Below are positions 63,534 to 64,000 of a stretch of 64,000 nucleotides of DNA, one piece after another. A program made the position numbers and the translations under genes. The notes beneath the pieces were generated by a model that saw only the letters and a list, made by a program, of their open reading frames with translations, was not told the DNA's origin and did no database searches. The stretch spans positions 1 to 64,000 of the forward strand of contig JAJPKJ010000048.1 in NCBI GenBank assembly GCA_021323755.1. The letters are read 5' to 3'. Source of the stretch: Chitinophagales bacterium. GTDB taxonomy: Bacteria; Bacteroidota; Bacteroidia; Chitinophagales; Chitinophagaceae. Positions within the stretch are counted from its first letter, which is position 1, and each line of letters opens with the position of its first letter.

Positions 63534-64000
63534 TTACGTTAATCCAATTTCATAATGTCGTTCTGGAATTTCAATATCTGTAAATCCTTTTTTCATTAAT
63601 CTGTCTTTAAACGCCTGCTGTACATCGTAATCACCATGTACCAAAAATAATTTTTTTACCTGTTTGGGATCCTGGCAGGAGAGAAACTGTGAAAGATCAT
63701 TATAATCGCCATGCGCGCTCATACTGCGGATGCTGCCGACTTCTGCATTCACTTCATGTTCTACTCCAAAAATATTTACTTCTTTTGCGCCCGCCATCAA
63801 TTTTCCGCCAAGGGAATGAGGCTCACAATAACCTACTAATAGGATGGTGTTGCGACTATTCTCGATATTATTACTAATATGATGTTTCACTCTTCCTGCT
63901 TCCGCCATTCCACTCGCAGAAATAATCACAAACGGTCCGTTGCGAAAGTTGAGCGATTTGGATTCATCTACCGATTTAATATATTTCAATCCTTTAAAAG
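63534..64000 (-). CDS. Beta-CASP metallo-hydrolase RNase, C-terminal part
   Basis: Partial at the right edge: the frame runs past 64000 (visible start ..FKGLKYIKSVDESKS), so only about 155 C-terminal residues are seen. FVIISASGMAEAGRVKHHI is the beta-CASP SGM motif, NTILLVGYCEPHSLGGKLM and VNIFGVEHEVNAEVGSI follow, then MSAHGDYNDLSQFL and LVHGDYDVQQAF (metal-ligand His). This matches CPSF-like/YsnI-type MBL-fold RNases that process RNA in the cytoplasm. Confidence 0.85.
   Translation of the reverse strand, partial: FKGLKYIKSVDESKSLNFRNGPFVIISASGMAEAGRVKHHISNNIENSRNTILLVGYCEPHSLGGKLMAGAKEVNIFGVEHEVNAEVGSIRSMSAHGDYNDLSQFLSCQDPKQVKKLFLVHGDYDVQQAFKDRLMKKGFTDIEIPERHYEIGLT

Overview
The window reads as a chromosomal segment of a Bacteroidetes bacterium, most likely family Chitinophagaceae. 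The evidence is Oar-type and CarboxypepD_reg-type TonB receptors, paired BlaI/M56 genes, tandem GIN-domain (DUF2807) proteins, a DUF4954 protein, promoters of the TTTG-N18..20-TAnnTTTG type and almost no Shine-Dalgarno sites. No species can be named from the sequence alone. I see no phage, insertion sequence, integrase or CRISPR array.

Layout. 1-86 is the 5' end of recG. 154-11709 is an exopolysaccharide locus: a minus-strand operon (Wzc-like chain-length/kinase protein, glycosyltransferase, an unlisted 34-codon membrane microprotein, O-antigen-ligase-type polymerase, half-length TolC-like protein) diverges from a plus-strand set (two processive-type GT2 enzymes, a single-domain response regulator, a priming sugar transferase with a degenerate receiver domain, a rhamnosyltransferase-like GT2). 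11723-14925 is an amide-ligase cluster (YbdK/GCS2, ATP-grasp, esterase). 15019-19777 holds an Oar-like TonB receptor with its lipoprotein and a thioredoxin-like protein. 19875-23213 is the first BlaI/M56 pair. 23513-26098 is efp-accB-accC; ispH, a GH13 enzyme, htrA, a LuxC-like reductase and a ferredoxin follow to 31957. 32316-32700 is a decayed membrane-protein gene. 32782-38183 runs ddl, PASTA protein, rhodanese, VOC protein, second BlaI/M56 pair. 38211-40820 is a TonB receptor under a TPP riboswitch. 40966-45235 holds tandem GIN proteins, tRNA-fMet, era, der and a small lipoprotein. 45549-47756 is a DUF4954 protein. 47941-55226 is a probable L-fucose-type oxidative sugar pathway. 55834-59129 holds tRNA-Glu, gapA, pgk and a cupin-like protein. 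59146-64000 holds an M1 peptidase, a Tat-exported Gfo/Idh/MocA oxidoreductase, a cupin and a truncated beta-CASP RNase-like protein.

Genes working together. The polysaccharide locus has priming, elongation, polymerisation and export parts. The two BlaI/M56 pairs carry operators built from one half-site (TACGAA/TTCGTA), so cross-talk is possible. The fucose-type cluster covers uptake, oxidation, dehydration, second oxidation and cleavage, but I see no dedicated lactonase.

The most unusual signal is not a gene. At least eleven intergenic stretches, nearly all ending just before a start codon, are written in degenerate 7-bp units that stay in phase for 4 to 14 units, several arranged as large inverted repeats. 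I know of no described element that matches.
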